64,000 bases of DNA from Dipteris shenzhenensis (lineage: Eukaryota > Polypodiophyta > Polypodiopsida > Gleicheniales), in assembly GCA_047967505.1 (NCBI GenBank), contig CM106540.1. One strand, written 5' to 3'. Shown piece after piece: positions 12,001-26,200 of this stretch. Each line of letters starts with the position of its first letter. Within the stretch, counting starts at the first letter, position 1. The position numbers were made by a program, and so were the translations under genes. Below the pieces are notes generated by a model. That model was not told the DNA's origin and did not search any database. It worked only from the letters and a program-made list of their open reading frames with translations.

Positions 12001-15000
12001 GTCCCAAAGATGCTCCTGCTTTTTCCTTAGGTAAAGAATAAGTCAAATAAGCCAGTAAATGCAGCCTAGGATAAGGGGAAAGCTCCTGCTGCGTTAAATG
12101 CTAATGTTTCTGCCTCGATGCCTTCAACTTCTCAATTGAAAGCAAAGGAAAAAACTTTGCAGAAAGCTTGGCAGAGTTGTTACTGCAAGGAGACCTCTTG
12201 GAATGGCTCATCTTCGAGTGGAAACACTCCACAAGAAAATTAAGGGATTGGAATTAATTGGCCTGCAATAACAGCAAGCGGCACTCTCTTTCCTGAAGAG
12301 GAAGTGGCTGCTCGTTTAACTTCTCCACATCCATTAGTTTCTTCTCAGGGTCGGGCGCCGGATCCTGAGGTTGAAAATGCAAACTTGATCTTTTGGGCTC
12401 TCACATGTAAATAGTTTGTAAATATCCTGTCTCATATAACGTGCCTTACTCTCAATGTACAGGGTCTATGTGATCCCAGGAAATGGAAGCTCGTTTGGGG
12501 ATATCTGCATCAATTGGAGCTTGACATAGTTGCATTGCAAGAACATAATCAGCATATGTATGCTGGTCGTCATGGGTATTTTGCTGGTTATGATATTTTC
12601 TATGCGGGAGAACATTCTTTTTCTGGTGTGGTTTTCTTGGTGAAACATGAGTTTCAGCCAGTGGATGCTTTGAATGATAGTCGAGGCATGTCTGATCATC
12701 CCGTGCCTTCTACAGGGGGAAGTCTTTGAATGTGCATCGGTCTATGCGTCACAATCTTCTCGTAGGAGAGGTTTAATTTGGGCAGATATGCAAAGTTATC
12801 CCTGGAAGCAACATGCCTTTGTTTATGGAGATTTTAATAATGCTCCTCAACTAGGTGACAACACTTCAAGGCATACGCACATGTTAGCCTCTGAACTTCA
12901 GCATTGGCCTAATTTATTGACTCAGCTCCCTCTTATTGATCTGTGGAAAGAATCACAGCCTATGCTGCCTGGTTACACTTTTCAACACAATGCTGAGTCT
13001 CCATATCAGGCTAGGTTGGATTGATGGTATACGGTTGATCCTCAGCACTATGATATTCTCATTGTCAAATTATGGGTGGATTACACTTTCATGCATTTTG
13101 ATCATGCCCCTTTGTGGTTGAGGATTGTATATCTTGAGATGCCTGATGACATGCTTATCCACAGAAGATTGCTCATTGTCAACAATTGCAGCATATCATC
13201 TTCTGGCTTTATCATGATAGCAAGGCTGCATGCATTTTGTCTGGAGACATATCAGAGCCCTGGACGCTTCATTGTTCAGTTCGGCAAGGTTGTCCTCTTA
13301 GTGCTATTTTATATGCTATAGCCACGCATCCAATGCCTTGATATATTGATCGTTTGGTGGCGACAGATACAGATGACTGGTTGCTCAGGCTTATGCAGAT
13401 GATTCATTCTTCATGCCAAAAACACTCAAAGGGACCTTTCTTCGCTTATGTAGGCTCTCTCTTTGTATGGACTGGCTGCTGGCCTTCACATTAATTTTCA
13501 GAAATCCCGTATGTTGCCTTTGTAGGATTGGCACAGACTACTCTGGCCGGGGGAAATTGTTCCACCAGCTCAGTTGATCCGTCATCTTGAATATCCTCTG
13601 GGTTGGAGCATTACTTGGCGTCAACAGATTGATATTTTTCACTAAGAACCATCTGTCTTCCTTCATGTCCACCATTATGGAGATTTTCTGGCGGTCAAAG
13701 CATGGCAAGAAAAGCTTGTGGTTACTTCCAGTACAGAGATTATGCTCACCCAAATTACATGGAGGGCTGAATATTCTTAATATTTATGTACATATTCTAG
13801 CCCACAAAGACAAAATGATGCTTCAGTTTCTTCAAGATGACCGGCCTTGGACTGCTATGATGCGCACTTTACTTGATCACATCACCACTACTGCTTTTGG
13901 TTTTTGGCACCCCATGCAGTTGGATTTTCTTTTGGGCTGCATTGAAGGCAAAATCAAAGGGTGTCCTATGGTTTCTCAGATGTTTCTGGATTGGAAGCAT
14001 ATTCTTTCACGTTTGCACTGGAATGGACGAGATTCTGTACTAGGTAACTCTTTGCTAGCTGAGAGCATCCACTGGTCACGGGTTCTTTCTCCTCCCTTGG
14101 CTCTTGCAGGAGCCGCGGTGCTCTTATTTTCTGAATGCAAAAGGGATTTCCAATGTGGCTGATGTTATTAAAGATGATGGCACTCTTTTATCCTTCCCTT
14201 TGGTTGTTGCAAAATATAGATTGGAAATGCACTATGATCCTGTTTGGCAAATCATTACCCCAACGCTTAAGCCATTTCAGCAAGTACCGCCTTTAGAACT
14301 TCAAGACAAGCTTCTATTCTTCCTTTATGCTCGTCCATTCGTCCATTGAAGCTGTCTGGTATTACACTCTCCTCTTATAATAAAGTTATGCTATCACCAC
14401 CCTAGGTGTCAGATAAGGCAAATCAAATTTGGGCTTTGCATCATCCGGTTAAATGGTGGAGAAAGAGATTGAAGCAGATTTGGCACTCCAAGGTTCCCTT
14501 GAGACGAGAGGTCTTTCTATAGCGGGTTCTAATGGGGGTTATTCCGTCTAGACAACTTTTATCATGCAGACGTATTCCTCCAGCTATCTATCGTCGGTGT
14601 TTAGCTCCGAGGGAATCCGTATCTCATATCTTTTGGCATTGCTCTTAGACATGGAGTTTGTTGGACATCCTTCGGCATAGATTGAGACTCAGATTCTCCA
14701 AGGCTTCTTTTGGCAAGCTTTTCTGGTTGTTTGGGATATCTCCTAGACGGCCGGATTTTGACTTGTTCTTTATTTGGGTTCGCTACTGGGCACTTTGGAC
14801 TCTCTGGAAAGCTAGAAACCATAGAGTCTTTGGTGATTCAGTTCTTCTACTTTTGTTATCTTTCGTCGTTCTGTGCAGCAATTGCTCTTCGATTGTTTGC
14901 AAACTCAGTGCATAGATCAGGATGTATGGATACCCAGAGGCACCTCCACGAGATATCTAGGCTTCCAGGTTGGCATTGAGGTGTCCCTGATGCCACAGTT

Positions 15001-17164
15001 TGCCCCAGTTCTTGAGAGTATCCGAAGAAAGCTAGCCTACTGGAGTACGGCTAGACTTTCTTTGGCCGGAAGAGCGCTGGTACTCAACCAGGTTCTACTA
15101 GCGACTATGTGGTACGTTGCATCATGTTCGTGCTTTCATGCTGACTCGATCCGTTAGGTGAGGAGATTGCTTCGGAACTTTTTGTGGAGTGATGGTGATG
15201 GTTCTGAGGACACTAGGGCCAGAGTTTCATGGGATACTATCACTTTACCCTCCTCGCAGGGAGGACTTGGGGTTCTTGATCCGGAGATGCAGAGCAGATC
15301 CCTTTTAGTCAAACTTCTTGTTAGAGGTTTGACTTCAGGAGATCATCCGTGGAAGCAGTTCCTATTGCATGGGATTCACCAGTGCACCCCCAAAGCAGTA
15401 GGCCAGTTGGCAGGTAGAATCAGTTGGATCTTCCTGACGGACCAGCATTCTCAGCCTTCCTCACCACTTGTGAAAAGGCTTATTCAGATCTGGGATCATT
15501 TTCGACAGCACCTCATCAGAGCAGTTCCCTCCTCCAGAGAGGAAATTTCCCGACAGCCACTTTACCATAACCCCCTGGTTCGGTATCAGGGATCTTCCCC
15601 TGGTATAGAACTTAGGACTCCCTTGGCCCGATGGCATGCTCAGGGGGTTGTGACAGTTGGAGATTGGTTCAGGGGAGGTGTGGAGATGTCAGAGGAGGTG
15701 ATCAGAGATAGACACGAGCCACTTGGATAGATTGCTTCCACCAAATTACTGATCATGAGAGCTATTCCTCAGTAGTGGAGGGATATACTCACAGATCGAG
15801 CCTATGTTCACCCCATCTCTACTTGGTCAGATTGTTTTAGTCAGGTTGGGCTATGCATTGGAGTTCGTTTAGGATCGGCACCGTTTATTTATTTTGAGAC
15901 GGACTCCTCTCACAGATTGTATCCCACTCAGCCCCTGGATCGACAGGAGCTCCTTTGGCAGAGAGTCAGGGTCATTGGTTGCCTGGGTAAGGAATGGGCC
16001 ACAGATCCTTCCAGGTTGACCATTGCAGAAGATACTAGATGGATACTTTAGATTTTTCAGGGTCGACCTCTTGCAGAGCTTGACTGGGACCCAGGTGAAT
16101 GGGCATGGCCTGCTCCAGTGGCAGGCGATCGTCCTCTTTCCTTTTTCCAGTACTCGACGAGGGCAGGTTACAGGCTTCAGCAGAGAGACTCTCATCACCT
16201 ACCATCTGCCTTCCAGCATTGGCACGCACAGGGACTTACTGCAGAGCTCTTGCGGAGCTACTGGACTCACTTTTGGGGCATCAGTAGAGCCAGGAAAGTC
16301 TCCTACTTTCTTTGGCTCACTATACATAGGGGCATACCTGTGGGTACTTGGCTTCAGCAGATGGGTAGACCCTCCTTGTGTATGCGTTGTCAGCTTGCAG
16401 AGGAATCTAGCAAGCATTGTTTATGGAGCTGCCCCAGCTCTAGAGTGGTCTGGACAGGTATCTTCAGGTTGTTCTCACATGTTACATCCGAGTCCTTTCT
16501 AATGACATGGGGCGTTGCCCTTTGGGGGAGAGGATCTGGAGCCTTTACTCTCTTTGAGTCAGAGCCAGGAGACCACGGTTTCTTCATGCAGCGTCGCCAG
16601 AGACGGGGTCCCATAGAGGCCAGCATCATGGAGCCGCAGGATTTGCTTTTGGTACATGTACCAGCTCAGGATTCCCTGCCTACTTCAGCTGCAGGGTCAG
16701 CTTGGGAGGTGATTTCCAGCATTACCCTATGGCGGATATGGTGTTCGCAATGTTCTTTTGTCCTTGGGGACCATTTATGCACGGAGGCTGACACTCTCGC
16801 TTCCATTTGGGCGGAGATTATCTTCACTCTCAGGAGTCAGTGGGAGCGGTGTACAGGCACCTCTTTGGCAGCTCGTGGGAGACTTATATCCTTCATGAGG
16901 ACATGGGACTGCTCATTATTTTTTCATTTGACCCCTTTTGGGATGTCATGGCATTTTAGACCACCACCATGGCTTTTTTGCCACATTGTTGAGGCTAGGG
17001 ATAGAGTACTTTCTCTCTCACCTGTTGTATGATTCGTTTTGAATGGAATATATCACTCTTTTATTTTTTAAAAAAAAATCTCTTGATGTAATATTTCATC
17101 TTACCAGTTTTTCGTGGGATAGCTATCTTGTATTGTAAAGCACTCAAAGTTTTCACTAAAAAAA

Positions 17165-17229
<65 letters not shown>

Positions 17230-17252
17230 GTTAAAAAAAGAAAGTGTATGTG

Positions 17253-17299
<47 letters not shown>

Positions 17300-20200
17300 C
17301 GAATTAGAAGGGGGCCACTTGGCAACAAAGTGTGTGGGACACTTTTTTAAAAAAATGTAACTAGAGCGCTGCCTAGAAGTGTTGGGTGTTGGAAGCAATG
17401 GAAGCTAAAAAATGGAAGTACAATGGAGAAAAACGAGATGTTGTAATAGATTGCTGCAAAACTGAAGTGTGGAGGCTCAAAGAAGAGCCAACATAACAAA
17501 ACCCTAGGGCTAATGCCCTAACTGGACTAAGTGTCCTAAGTGGCCTAAATGGTACATATACTAACTGTACCAATAGTCATAACTGACTATAACTAGGCCT
17601 ACAAGGCTCATACCAAGGTATAAGTGGCATCTATGGATAGCCCATGAGATAGCCTACAAACCCCCCTCCATGGTATGAGTTGAAGTATCTTGGACATGGC
17701 TCAGGACACCTAAATATATGGTGTCATGGTTGCACATGTTCGTCGCGTAGGATATAGCAACCCATGACTGTACAGAGTACAACAAATCAAGTTACGAAAG
17801 GTACTAAGTTTAAAGCTTGCCGAAAAGCCTCAAACTTGGGTCGAGGTAGAGCCTTCGTAAAAAGATCTGCCAAGTTGTCTTCAGTGGGAACATAAGACAA
17901 CTCAATATCACCCGCTAATAATCGCTCTCTGACATAGTGATAGTGAACCTCAATGTGCTTTGTGCGAGCATGGAAAACTGGATTCTATGCGACAGCCAAA
18001 GCACTCTGACTATCAGTGAAGATGACGGTAGGAGCAATCTGACATGCACAAAGATCTGCAAGTAGCTTTTGAAGCCGAACACACTCCACTGTAGCTGTAA
18101 AAGCCGCTTTGTACTCAGCTTCACAGCTAGAAGTAGAAACTGTACTCTGCTTCTTGCTGAACCAAGAAACACATGAAGTACCAAATAAAACAGTTGCCAC
18201 TATGTGACACACGAGTGTCTGAACAACCAGCCCAATCACTATCAGTGAACCCATGCATGACAAGTGAAGTATCAGCCCCATAAAGAAGGCCTAAATGCTG
18301 AGTTGCATTTAAGATATCTGAAAACACGCTTCACGGCATGCCAATGGTGCATAGATGGGCTGTGCATATATTTGCTCAATTGTGAGACAGCATACTCTAG
18401 ATCAAGTCTCGTATGGCATAGGTAAATCAAACAACCAACTGCCTGTTGATAGAGAGTGACATCACATGTACCGCAAACATCCTCAGAAGAGAAGTGAAAA
18501 CCAGTCTTTAATGGTGTGGAATACTGGCTTGCAATCTTCAAATTGAAAACGCTGCAAAAGCTGTCCAATGTACTTGGATTGTGACATCAAAATGCCCCCC
18601 TCACTGCAAGCAAATTGAATGCCCAGATAGTAGTGTGGAAGACCAAGATCAAACATAGCAAATGTCTGCTGCAAATCAATTTTAAAATCTGCAATTTGTT
18701 GAACATGTGTCCCAGTTACAAGCATGTCATCCACATAAAGGACTAAAATCAGCAAATCTGTCCCACGCTTTTGGATGTAAAGGGTAGCCTCTGTAGGGCT
18801 GTTCTGAAAGCCAAGTGTGAGCAAATGAGAATTCGAATACCAAGTGTGAGGTGCCTGCTTCAATCAATAGAGGGCCTTTTTCAAGCGGCATACCTTGCTT
18901 TGAGAACCTTCAACCTCAAAGCCAGGAGGTTGGGAAACATAGACTTCTTCCTGCAAATGCCCATGAAGGAAAGCTGTCTTAATATCAAGCTGATGTATCT
19001 GCCAATGAAAGTGGGAAGCAAAGGCAATAACAATGCAAATGGTAGTGATTCTGGAAGTGGGAGAAAGAGTCTCCTCAAAGTTAATGCCATGCTGCTGAGC
19101 ATAGCCCTTAGCAACAAGACGGGCTTTGTAACGGTCCACTGAACCATCAACTTTCCGTTCGATCTTGTAAACCCACTTAGTTCCAATGGCATTCTTGCCA
19201 TAAGGCAAATCACACAACTCCCAAGTGTCATTCTAATGGATAGAATCCAATTCAGCTTGCATGGCCTTCATCCAACAATCATTCTGAAAGGCATCTTGAT
19301 GATATAATGGCTCTTCATTGCATGCTGTAGCAACCAAAGCATAAGCAACAAAACTAGCATGCTCTTTCTCGACAGCTGCTCTGGTACGGGCTGGCAGAGG
19401 AGTGTCTTGCTTGCTGTCTCTTAATGTGTCAAGGAGCCAACGGGGTACCTTTCTAGGCTCTTGAATTTTTGCTTTTTCCTGGTCAAGTGCCCTGTGCAAA
19501 TGATCCTGATCAATGATAGGCATATCAGGCTGAATTTCTGCATGCACATGTGGTTGTAAATGACCAACAGATGGAGGAGGGACAACCTCTGATGGAACAT
19601 CATCCCGAGCATCGGATGGAAGCAAAGGCATCAAGCTGTTAAATATGTCTGGGGCATCAACAACGGACTGTTTTTGACAGTCCAGCAAAGGCATAGTGGA
19701 AGATTCATCAAACACAACATCTCGACGGACAAAACACTTGCCCGTGCGGGGCTGATATAGCTTATAGCCCCTGCTTTCTGAACTATACCCAAGAAAAATG
19801 CATTTAACAGCTTTATCATCCAACTTAGTGTGTCTTTGTGAAGGCACATGAGCATAAGCTAAGCATCCAAAAGTCCTCATGTGGGAAATGCAAGGCTTAT
19901 GACCCGTCCAAGCCTCATAAGGTGTGATAGTCTGTAATGCCTTTCTAGGACATCTATTCAAGATGTAATTTGCACACATGACCGCATCCAACCACAACTT
20001 ATCAGGCAATTGTGTGCCTTTCAACATGCATCTAGCCATTTCCATCGTTGATCTATTCTTCCGCCCAGCCACGGGAATCTGTTGAGGAGTATAAGGCACC
20101 GTGCATCGATGATTAATGCCACGGGAAGCCCAAAAAACGGCAAACTCCTTCGACATGTATTCACCCCCCTTGTCTATATTAATATGAGCAATGTGCATCC

Positions 20201-23200
20201 CACTCTCATTCTCAACCAAGGCAATAAAGTGCTTGAAGCATGAAGAAACATCAAACTTGGATTTCAATGTGAAAGTAACAAAATAGTAGAACCCCCCTAG
20301 AGCTGCAACCCTCATTTTTTTTTTGAAAAAAACAGTTCTAATTATATTACTTCGAGAACAAGATACAAGAGGTCAGCTTATAGCTGACGGGCTGCGTACA
20401 CAAACCGGACGCAGCCCAAAAGGTAGCATAATAAATCATACTCTCACGGAGGAATATGCTGAGTGTGAATGAACAGCCATCGGGGTGGTGAGTAGTGCCA
20501 CCGAAGGCCCTGCGTAGTCTGCTCGAAGAAGAGGCTCTGTGAATCCCAAGCCTGGAGGAAGCGTCTCCGCTTCTCCTGACCAGCCCGGGAGTCTCCCTGA
20601 ATCTGGTCCCACTGGCCTCTGAGGGTATGAATAATCTCACTCCAAATCTCCGCCATGATCTGGGCAGTCGATAAGGAGGTGCCACCGAGGATCTGCGCGC
20701 AGCGCGAGGTCCAGATGTGCCATCCTGTAATGCTGCTGATAATCTCCCAGACTGGCTGCCTCTCCCGAACTCCTGTATCAGCCTCTGCTAGGTGCTGTGG
20801 GATACCCTCGAGCGGCCCCCACGTCCCCTGTGTGATAAGGAAAGTGGGGTCCTGCTGGCATGCCTCGAACAAGTGATGAAGACCAGGTGCGGTGCTGCAC
20901 CAACGGAACGCGCCCCAAGTGATCACTCCTAGCTCTGGTGCTGCACGAGTAAGAAGCCCGAAAGTCCACCTCCACACTTCCTGGGCGCGCATGCAGCTCC
21001 ACAGGCAGTGTTTTGGTGACTCCTCATCCGCATGGCAAATCTGACAGCAACCGTCCTGGCCTATCTGCCTCAACCAGCTCCCCACTGGAAGACCTTTGTG
21101 GGTAAGAAGCCACAGGAAGTACGAGATCTTCCGCGGCCGCCAGCTCTCCCACAAGGCCTTCCAGAAAGCCTGCAAAAAGAACCTGGAGATACCCTGTGCG
21201 TACCAGCTAGGACGCTGGGTGGGGGGGCGGCTCTGCATCCTCCCGAGAATTCGCCTGCCCAGAGTCGTGCTGTAAGCGAAGAAGGAAGTCTGCCCCTGTC
21301 CTGTCACAATCTCTGGCCACCACCACTCTCCTGGGTCCCACTCAAGCTCTGACAAGGCCCGCCCCTCCCAGAGCCAAAGACGCCAAAGCTGCAACTGGTC
21401 CTGCTCGATACTAGGGTCGGTATGCCAGACCTTCCCCAGAAGGCCTACGACCCTAACCCTCTGCCACGGTAGTAGGGGGTCAATGAGCGCATCCTCTCTC
21501 CTGAGTCGTCCGTCCCCTGAAACCGCGAAGAAGGCGATAGAGGAGTCATCCAAACGTCCTGCGACCACCAGTGGGATGCCACGGGGGGTGAACTGTCCCA
21601 GCCAGTGGGTGTCTCCAGGCATGAGGACCTGAGGCTCAGGTGGAGTCAACCAAGCGGCTGGGATCGCTCCGTCGATCTCCGTGCGTCTCGCCTGGACTCC
21701 GCGTGCACCTCCCGCTGCGTCTGCCAGATCGGCCATCTCCAGATGTCTGTACGTATCCCTCCAAACTCGAAGGGACCGGGCTGGCCCCCTCATCCAGCCG
21801 TCCCACCTGATATGTGATCTCTCCCCCAACTGAAGGCCCTCGGCGTCTCTGACCTGCCCATTCCAGACGAGCGGCTGGCGATCGATCTCCTCCTGACAGC
21901 TGGGCTGGGACTGAATGAGACTGAGACGGAGCCGCCTCCAAACCATGAGGAGGCTACGAACGAGTGGGGAGCGGGGCTGAGTGAGCGGGGCGGAAGTGAA
22001 GATCCACCTGAAGAACGGTAGCCACTCTCCACCTCGGCGCGGGACACAAGAGCCGACTCCCTGCTGGAGTAACATCTTCCACGTCTGCCCCCCTGGGGTC
22101 AAACCGCGGATGATAAGCTTGCCTAACAAGGCCTGACTCTGAAGCTCTGGATCAATGACCCCCAGACCCCCCTCCGCCTGCGGAAGAATGACTGTTTGCC
22201 AAGCAACCCTGGCTCTGGTATCTCTCTGCCCATCCTCCCCAGACCAAAGAAAGTTCCGAACCAACCTCCTGAGCTGTGCCACGCTGGATCTCGAGAAGCA
22301 CCAACAGGAAGCCACATACCAAGCCGTGGCTAGAAGGACCTGGTTAACTACTAAAGCACGACCTGCAAGGGACAGCTTAGCAGTGCTCCAGAAAGCCAGC
22401 TTCCGTCGGATGGAATCTAGCACCGGGAGAAACTGCTGAGCTGGCGTAATGTCTAGGCCAACCTGGAAGCCAAGGTATCTAGCTGTCTGACCACGTGGAA
22501 TCCATCTGAAGCCCAGGAATCGCCCCCACTGAGAACACGCCCCCGGGTCTGTGAGAAAACCAACTGATTTGTTCCAGTTGATTTTCGCACCAGCGGCCGA
22601 GCAGAAAACCTCCAGGGCCATCCGCACCCTCTCTAGCATCCTCTCATCGTCCTGGACATAAAGGGCTGTATCATCTGCGTACTCTGAGTCCAGAAGCTCC
22701 GTGTCCTCCCGGAGTGGAAGGCGAACACCCCTGAGCCCTGTGGACCTCGCCCGAAGGTAGTAAGTCATGGCCTCGGCGAAGAAGAGAAACAGATAAGGAG
22801 CCAGGGGACAACCCTGACGAACTGATCTCTCCAAGCTGAAACGCTCACCCATCCTGCCTCCAATGATGACTCTGCTAGACGCTGTCCTGTACAAAGCTGA
22901 GATACCCTGAATCCAGCCTGCCGGGAAACCTAGCCGCTCCAGAGTCCCCTCCAAAAAGGACCAATCCACGCGATCGTAGGCCTTCTCGAAGTCGAGAAGT
23001 AAAATGGCAAGGTGTGAACCGCTGTACTGAGCCCACTCCGCCGCCTCTGAAAAGGTGAAGACATTATCCAGGATACTGCGGTCCTGGACAAAGCCTGTCT
23101 GAGTGTCATGGACGAGGTCTGGGAGTAGAGGTCGAACTCTGGCACTGATCATCTTGGCGAGGATTTTGTAGGCAGTGGTAAGGAGAGTGATCGGACGCCA

Positions 23201-26200
23201 CTGGCGGATCTCCTGTCTATCTCCTCCCTTCGGGATGAGGCAAATCAGTCCCGAGGAGAGGCTCTCTGGCATCTGACCGCTGCTGAAAATCCCCTGCAGA
23301 GCTGCAAGGAGGGGCTGATGGATCTGGTCCCAGAAGGAGGTGAAGAAAGCTCGGGATAGCCCATCCTCACCTGGGCATTTCTGCCCATCAATAGCCATCA
23401 AGGCCTCCAACATCTCATCCGCGGTGAACGGCGCCAACAAAGACGCCTGCATGCTGGGCTGGACCAGGGATGGAATGTGCCTCCACACCTCCTCACGGTC
23501 ACGACTAGCACGAGGGGCAAGTGGCTCCTGCTGGAAGAGGGTCCTGTAGAAGTCAGTGGCCAACCCCATGACCTCCCCCGGGTCCGTAACAATGTGACCA
23601 TCCGCTGTCCTGAGACTCCGTAGCTGATCACCTGCAGCTCTCTGGCCGTGTGTCCTGAAGAACTCCCTGCACATCCGGTCACCCTTCCGGGCCCAGAAGG
23701 AGAGAGAGGCGTGATAGGAGAACTCGGAGCGACGCTGGAGGGTCTCCTCCAAGAGGGCTCTGGCTCGAAGGGCCTGGATCCGAAGCTCCTCCGAGCCCGG
23801 GGAAGACTGCTGAAATCGCTGAATGGAGGCGAGGTCCCTCCGAAGAGCTCTCTCTCTGCCCCACCAATCCTGTCGAACCTGTAGGGCTGCGAGCTGGCAG
23901 ATCTGGCTGGACTCCTGCAGAGCCTGCGCGACCGAGTCTACCAGATCCATGCCCTCCCCCCAGTCTCTGTCCCAAAGACTGCAAATGCTGCTACGGACGT
24001 CCACCCTCGAGAAGATGGAATCGGGAATCCTGCATGATCGGGGGGGGAGAGTCTGGGCTGCCGAATCTAATGAGAGGAGCACAGGCGCATGGTCGGATAG
24101 TGTCATCCCTGGAACAATGCCCGCCTGGCCACCTCTGCTGATGGCCCAATCACTGACATAAAACCTATCAAGCCGCTCCAGGAGTCTGCCTCCTTCCCTG
24201 CGGAAGCCCCAAGAGAAGTCCAGGCTCCCGTGCCAACGCCGGAAGGACGGGTCTCTCCAACTGTCCCTCCCTCCTGTCGCGAAGATGAAAGAGTCCCAAG
24301 CTGACTGCTCTGCCTGAGCCATACCTGTGAACTCCGGATCTCTACCCTGCTGGTCCTCCAAGGTCTCCAGGTTGTTGAAGTCTCCTCCAACAATCCAGGA
24401 ATCCATGTCTGGAAGAATCCCTGTAAGTGTCCTCCAAAAGGTGGCTCTGCATCTGAGGTCTGTGGGAGCATAAATGTTGAGGATTCCTATCTTGGATCCC
24501 TCCAAATTCAGGCCTACCCAAAGGGCTCGGCCTGGGATCAACGTGCCGTGACCGAAAACTGACTGAGCTAACTGCTCGCACACGGAGGTACAGACCCCCC
24601 CGCTCCTCCCCTGTGCGCCGATCGAAGGCTCCCAATAAGTGTAGGAGCGTCCAGGGAGAACCTTCCCGCAGCTACGGGCATGAGCCGCAGAAAGCTTGTG
24701 CTCCTGGAGCAGCAGTACATCCAATCGACCAATCACTGCAGGCTGAAGTTCCTGACGCAAAATGAGCTTCCTGGGACCACGGGTACTCGAAGAGTGAAAC
24801 CCGTTCACATTCCAGGAAACGAGGTGTAGGCTCATGGAGAGGGATGGGGGGCTGCGAACAGCTGTCTGCTCGCAGAAGAAGTCGAAGAAGAATCAGACAG
24901 ATCGGAGTGGAGGCGCTGCCGCTTGTGAGAAGGTTTGGAGGGGGAGACGGGGTCGTCCTGCCCGTTCTTCAAAACCTTCAGCAAAGGCGAGAGGCCCCTA
25001 GTGCCATGAACAAATGCTTTCTCGAGCCAGCTCGAGATCTCTGAAGCAGTCATCCCGTAGAAGGTTCGGAGTTTCTGTTGGGACCAAGCTCTGACATCCT
25101 GGGGAAGAGGCCATTCCAGGGGGGGTCTGAGGATCACGATCAATCGGAAACGTTTGGCAGCGCAACGCCACCGCAAGCGCACATCGCCCTCGGACCACTG
25201 AGTCTCGAGGAGCTGCCCACCGGACGGGCCTATCCAGGAGCAAATCTGGGCGTGTGTCTGCTCTCTGAGAGCCTCCCACACCGAGTCGTCTGTCCAGGTC
25301 TCGGTGCCATCGCTGAGGAACGTGAAGGCGAAGCTAGGGCCATCCCTGGGAGCCAAGGCACCAATCCTCCCATCCGCCCCTTTGCGGAGCATGAAGATAC
25401 TAATGTCGAGACAAGCCGGGAAGGTCCCAAGGTCGGCCACATCCAGGTAGTCCCAGGGGCCAGATCTGTAAAAGTCTCGAGGGAGCTCTCTCTCCTGGAG
25501 CTGAGACCCAGCTGAGTCTGCCACTGAGGGGCTAGCGGGAAGGGAAACCTGCTCCACTGGTGGTACAGACACCAGGTGTCCTGCAAGCGGGGGAGGAAGG
25601 GGAGGAGGCTGCGGGATAGGCGGCTCGGGCTCCACGGAGGCGACTGGCGGAGAAGGTGGAGGAGGTGGAGCGGAGGCTGCACTCGGCTGGGAAGGCGACG
25701 GTGCAGCTAACTCTGTAGGAGGGGCGAGGGGAGCAGGGGGGGGAGGGGGATGGGGATGCATCTGGAATTGGGGCTGAGAGGGAGGGGGAGGGGGAGGGGA
25801 CTGAGGAAAAGGAGGCGGGGGCTGAAACTGCGGGGCGGGCGAAGGGGGGGGAAACTGGGGAAACCGGGGAGAAGGCGGGGGGGTGGGGGAGAGGAGGATC
25901 TGAGGCTGTGGAGGGCGGGCTGCCGTCGAAGAAGAGGCTCTCCCAGGTCCCTGGGGCATCTGCCTGTCAGGCCTGTGGAGTGCTGCTGCAGGAATGGTGA
26001 CCTCTGCCTCCTTGCCTTTATCCGAAATCTTCTTATTCTTTCCTCTTTTCCTTCGAACCTCGGTCCAACCGCCCACTACCTCTGGCCCAGGCTCCGACTG
26101 CCTCGGCTCCTCCTGACGTGGCTGTCCGGGGGGGGGAGGTGGGGGCGGGGGCGGGGAGGGTCGAGACGAGCTGGCAAAGCGTGGACAAGCAGCCGCCAAG

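Noticed and set aside
14927-17080. LINE-A copies 1 and 2 as two halves of a single split element
   Set aside because: Copy 1 ends before RT and copy 2 starts well after it, with a separate LINE-B and GlnRS exons between; a simple split would leave RT in one of them.
17101-17328. Minus-strand Ser/Leu/His/Thr repeat frame
   Set aside because: Pure microsatellite translation.
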